A stretch of DNA of 5,508 nt, taken from the NCBI GenBank assembly GCA_959022875.1, contig CAUFAM010000101.1:1-5508 (forward strand), given 5' to 3'. The stretch comes from an uncultured Oscillospiraceae bacterium. Its GTDB lineage: Bacteria > Bacillota > Clostridia > Oscillospirales > Oscillospiraceae. Below, in pieces: positions 4,164-5,508 of the stretch. Every line of letters begins with the position of its first letter. Within the stretch, counting starts at the first letter, position 1. The notes under the pieces were generated by a model, which made no database searches, had not been told where the DNA came from, and saw only the letters and a list, made by a program, of their open reading frames with translations. Made by a program: the position numbers and the translations under genes.

Positions 4164-5508
4164 ATGCGTATTGCCTTAACTGGCAACCCAAACTCCGGCA
4201 AAACAACCATGTATAACGCCCTCACCGGGCGCAATGAAAAGGTTGGCAACTGGGCCGGCGTGACGGTAGAAAAAAAGGAACACCTGATCCGAAAGAACTA
4301 CTCCAGCGGCAGCGAGGAACTGGTGGCTGTGGATTTGCCCGGCGCCTACTCCATGTCTCCCTTTACCTCTGAGGAGAGTATTACCAGCTCCTATGTAAAG
4401 CACGAACATCCCGATGCCATCATCAACATTGTGGATGCCACCAACCTGAGCCGCAGTCTGTTCTTCACGACCCAGCTGCTGGAACTGGGCATCCCCGTGG
4501 TGGTTGCCCTAAACAAGAGCGATATCAATGTAAAAAAGCAAACTGTCATTGATGTAGCGTCTCTCTCCGCCAAGCTGGGCTGTCCCGTGGTGGAAACCGT
4601 CTCCACCGCCGCGGAAGGGCTGAAGGCCGTAGTGGATGCCGCTGTTGCACAAAGCGGTAAAATCCAAAGAGCTCCTTATGTCCAGGGCGACATTGATCTG
4701 ACTGACAAGAAGGTTGTGGAGGAAGCCGACCGTAAGCGTTTCGCGTTTGTCAATTCCCTGGTCTCCCAGGTGGAGAAGCGGAAGGTCCTCACCAAGGACA
4801 AGGGCACGGGGGACGCCATTGACGCCGTGCTGACCAACAAGTTCCTGGGCATTCCCATCTTTGCCGTGGTCATGTTCCTGGTGTTCCAGATCTCGCAGGT
4901 CTGGGTGGGTCCGCTGATTGCGGACACGCTGGTGGCCTGGATCGAGACCTTCCAGGGCTACGTCGGCGAGGTGCTGCTGGCTGACGCCAACCCTCTGCTG
5001 ACCGCGCTGCTGGCCGACGGCATCATCGGCGGCGTGGGCGCCGTGGTTAGTTTCCTGCCCCTGGTGATGATCATGTATTTCCTCATCGCCCTGCTGGAGG
5101 ACTGCGGCTACATGTCCCGTGTCTCCGTGGTACTTGACCCCATCTTCAAAAAGGTGGGCCTGTCCGGTAAGTCTGTGATTCCTTTCGTCATTGGCACCGG
5201 CTGTGCTATTCCCGGTGTCATGGCCAGCCGTACCATCCGCAACGAGCGGGAGCGTCGGGCCACCGCCATGCTGACCCCCTTCATGCCCTGCGGCGCCAAG
5301 ATCCCCGTCATCGCTCTGTTTGCCGGTGCCTTCTTTGATGACGCAGGCTGGGTAAGCTTCACCATGTACTTTACCGGTATCGTCCTGATCTTCCTGGGCG
5401 CTCTGCTGGTCAACAAGATTGCCGGCTACAAGGCCAGAAAGTCCTTCTTCATCATGGAGCTGCCGGAATACAAGGCCCCCTCCCTGTGGGGCGCCTTTAA
5501 GTCCATGT
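4164..5508 (+). CDS. feoB: FeoB, ferrous iron transporter with GTPase domain (3' truncated)
   Basis: The first 448 residues of FeoB, the inner-membrane Fe(II) permease, running open off the window end. The N-terminal G domain shows G1 GNPNSGKT (7-14), the switch region VGNWAGVTVE with T34 as G2, G3 DLPG (57-60) and G4 NKSD (117-120). G5 is probably near VSTAA (146-150). A helical spacer region follows to ~225. Hydrophobic membrane segments begin at ~228-246 and ~287-312. The first Gate motif contains LEDCGYMSR (311-319), IGTGCAIPGVMASRTI (343-358) and PFMPCGAKIPVIALFAGAFF (372-391). Conserved cysteines C347 and C376 lie on the expected transport path. The start at ATG 4164 has AAGGAGG (4149-4155) eight bases upstream. 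No frameshift or stop was seen. A full-length FeoB has roughly 600-800 residues, so the second Gate and C-terminus are missing here. Control is through boxes 3-5. Confidence 0.97.
   Translation, partial: MRIALTGNPNSGKTTMYNALTGRNEKVGNWAGVTVEKKEHLIRKNYSSGSEELVAVDLPGAYSMSPFTSEESITSSYVKHEHPDAIINIVDATNLSRSLFFTTQLLELGIPVVVALNKSDINVKKQTVIDVASLSAKLGCPVVETVSTAAEGLKAVVDAAVAQSGKIQRAPYVQGDIDLTDKKVVEEADRKRFAFVNSLVSQVEKRKVLTKDKGTGDAIDAVLTNKFLGIPIFAVVMFLVFQISQVWVGPLIADTLVAWIETFQGYVGEVLLADANPLLTALLADGIIGGVGAVVSFLPLVMIMYFLIALLEDCGYMSRVSVVLDPIFKKVGLSGKSVIPFVIGTGCAIPGVMASRTIRNERERRATAMLTPFMPCGAKIPVIALFAGAFFDDAGWVSFTMYFTGIVLIFLGALLVNKIAGYKARKSFFIMELPEYKAPSLWGAFKSM

Noticed and set aside
5046..5050. GTTAG half-site inside feoB
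   Set aside because: Within coding sequence with no right arm; explained by the Val-Val-Ser codons.
4176..5416. Minus-strand open frames over feoB
   Set aside because: Antisense shadows of a continuous, motif-complete FeoB reading frame.

Overview
The window looks like chromosomal DNA of an endospore-forming anaerobe of the class Clostridia, probably a moderately GC-rich gut member of the Oscillospiraceae type. The grounds are a small acid-soluble spore protein of the alpha/beta type, a clostridial-type short-chain flavodoxin, a DUF3793 protein, and a FeoA/FeoB ferrous-iron uptake pair with a short DtxR/MntR-type regulator. The assignment rests on protein family recognition only.

Layout. 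Positions 1-376 hold the 3' end of a secreted or surface protein with an Ig-like (Big_2-type) region and a C-terminal SH3b domain. Positions 402-1391 hold a D-2-hydroxyacid dehydrogenase. It converges on a spore protein gene (1541-1735, minus), and a long concentric inverted repeat (1389-1499) lies between them as a probable two-way terminator. After a strong sigma-A-type promoter come a flavodoxin (2065-2496) and a DUF3793 gene (2621-3187), separated by a strong hairpin. These converge on the DtxR/MntR-family regulator (3218-3598, minus) through a perfect 20-bp-arm bidirectional terminator that contains both stop codons. Divergent from the regulator run feoA (3838-4050) and feoB (4164 to the window end, truncated at 448 codons).

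How it works together. Five copies of a 16-bp palindrome, GTTAGT-N5-CTAAC, are placed only at the flavodoxin promoter (two), the feoA promoter (two) and just upstream of feoB (one, with one mismatch). In both main promoters a TTGACA-N17-(-10) promoter is followed by the first palindrome at roughly +3 to +10, with a second one 51-61 bp further on. The simplest reading is a local ferrous-iron regulon. When metal is plentiful, the regulator encoded between the two transcription units would occupy the boxes. When iron is scarce, the cell would make Feo to import Fe(II), flavodoxin to replace iron-sulfur ferredoxin, and the uncharacterised DUF3793 protein. The most interesting points are this regulon, the place of DUF3793 in it, and the mixed metal-ligand set of the regulator. 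No CRISPR array, tRNA, rRNA or insertion sequence was seen.
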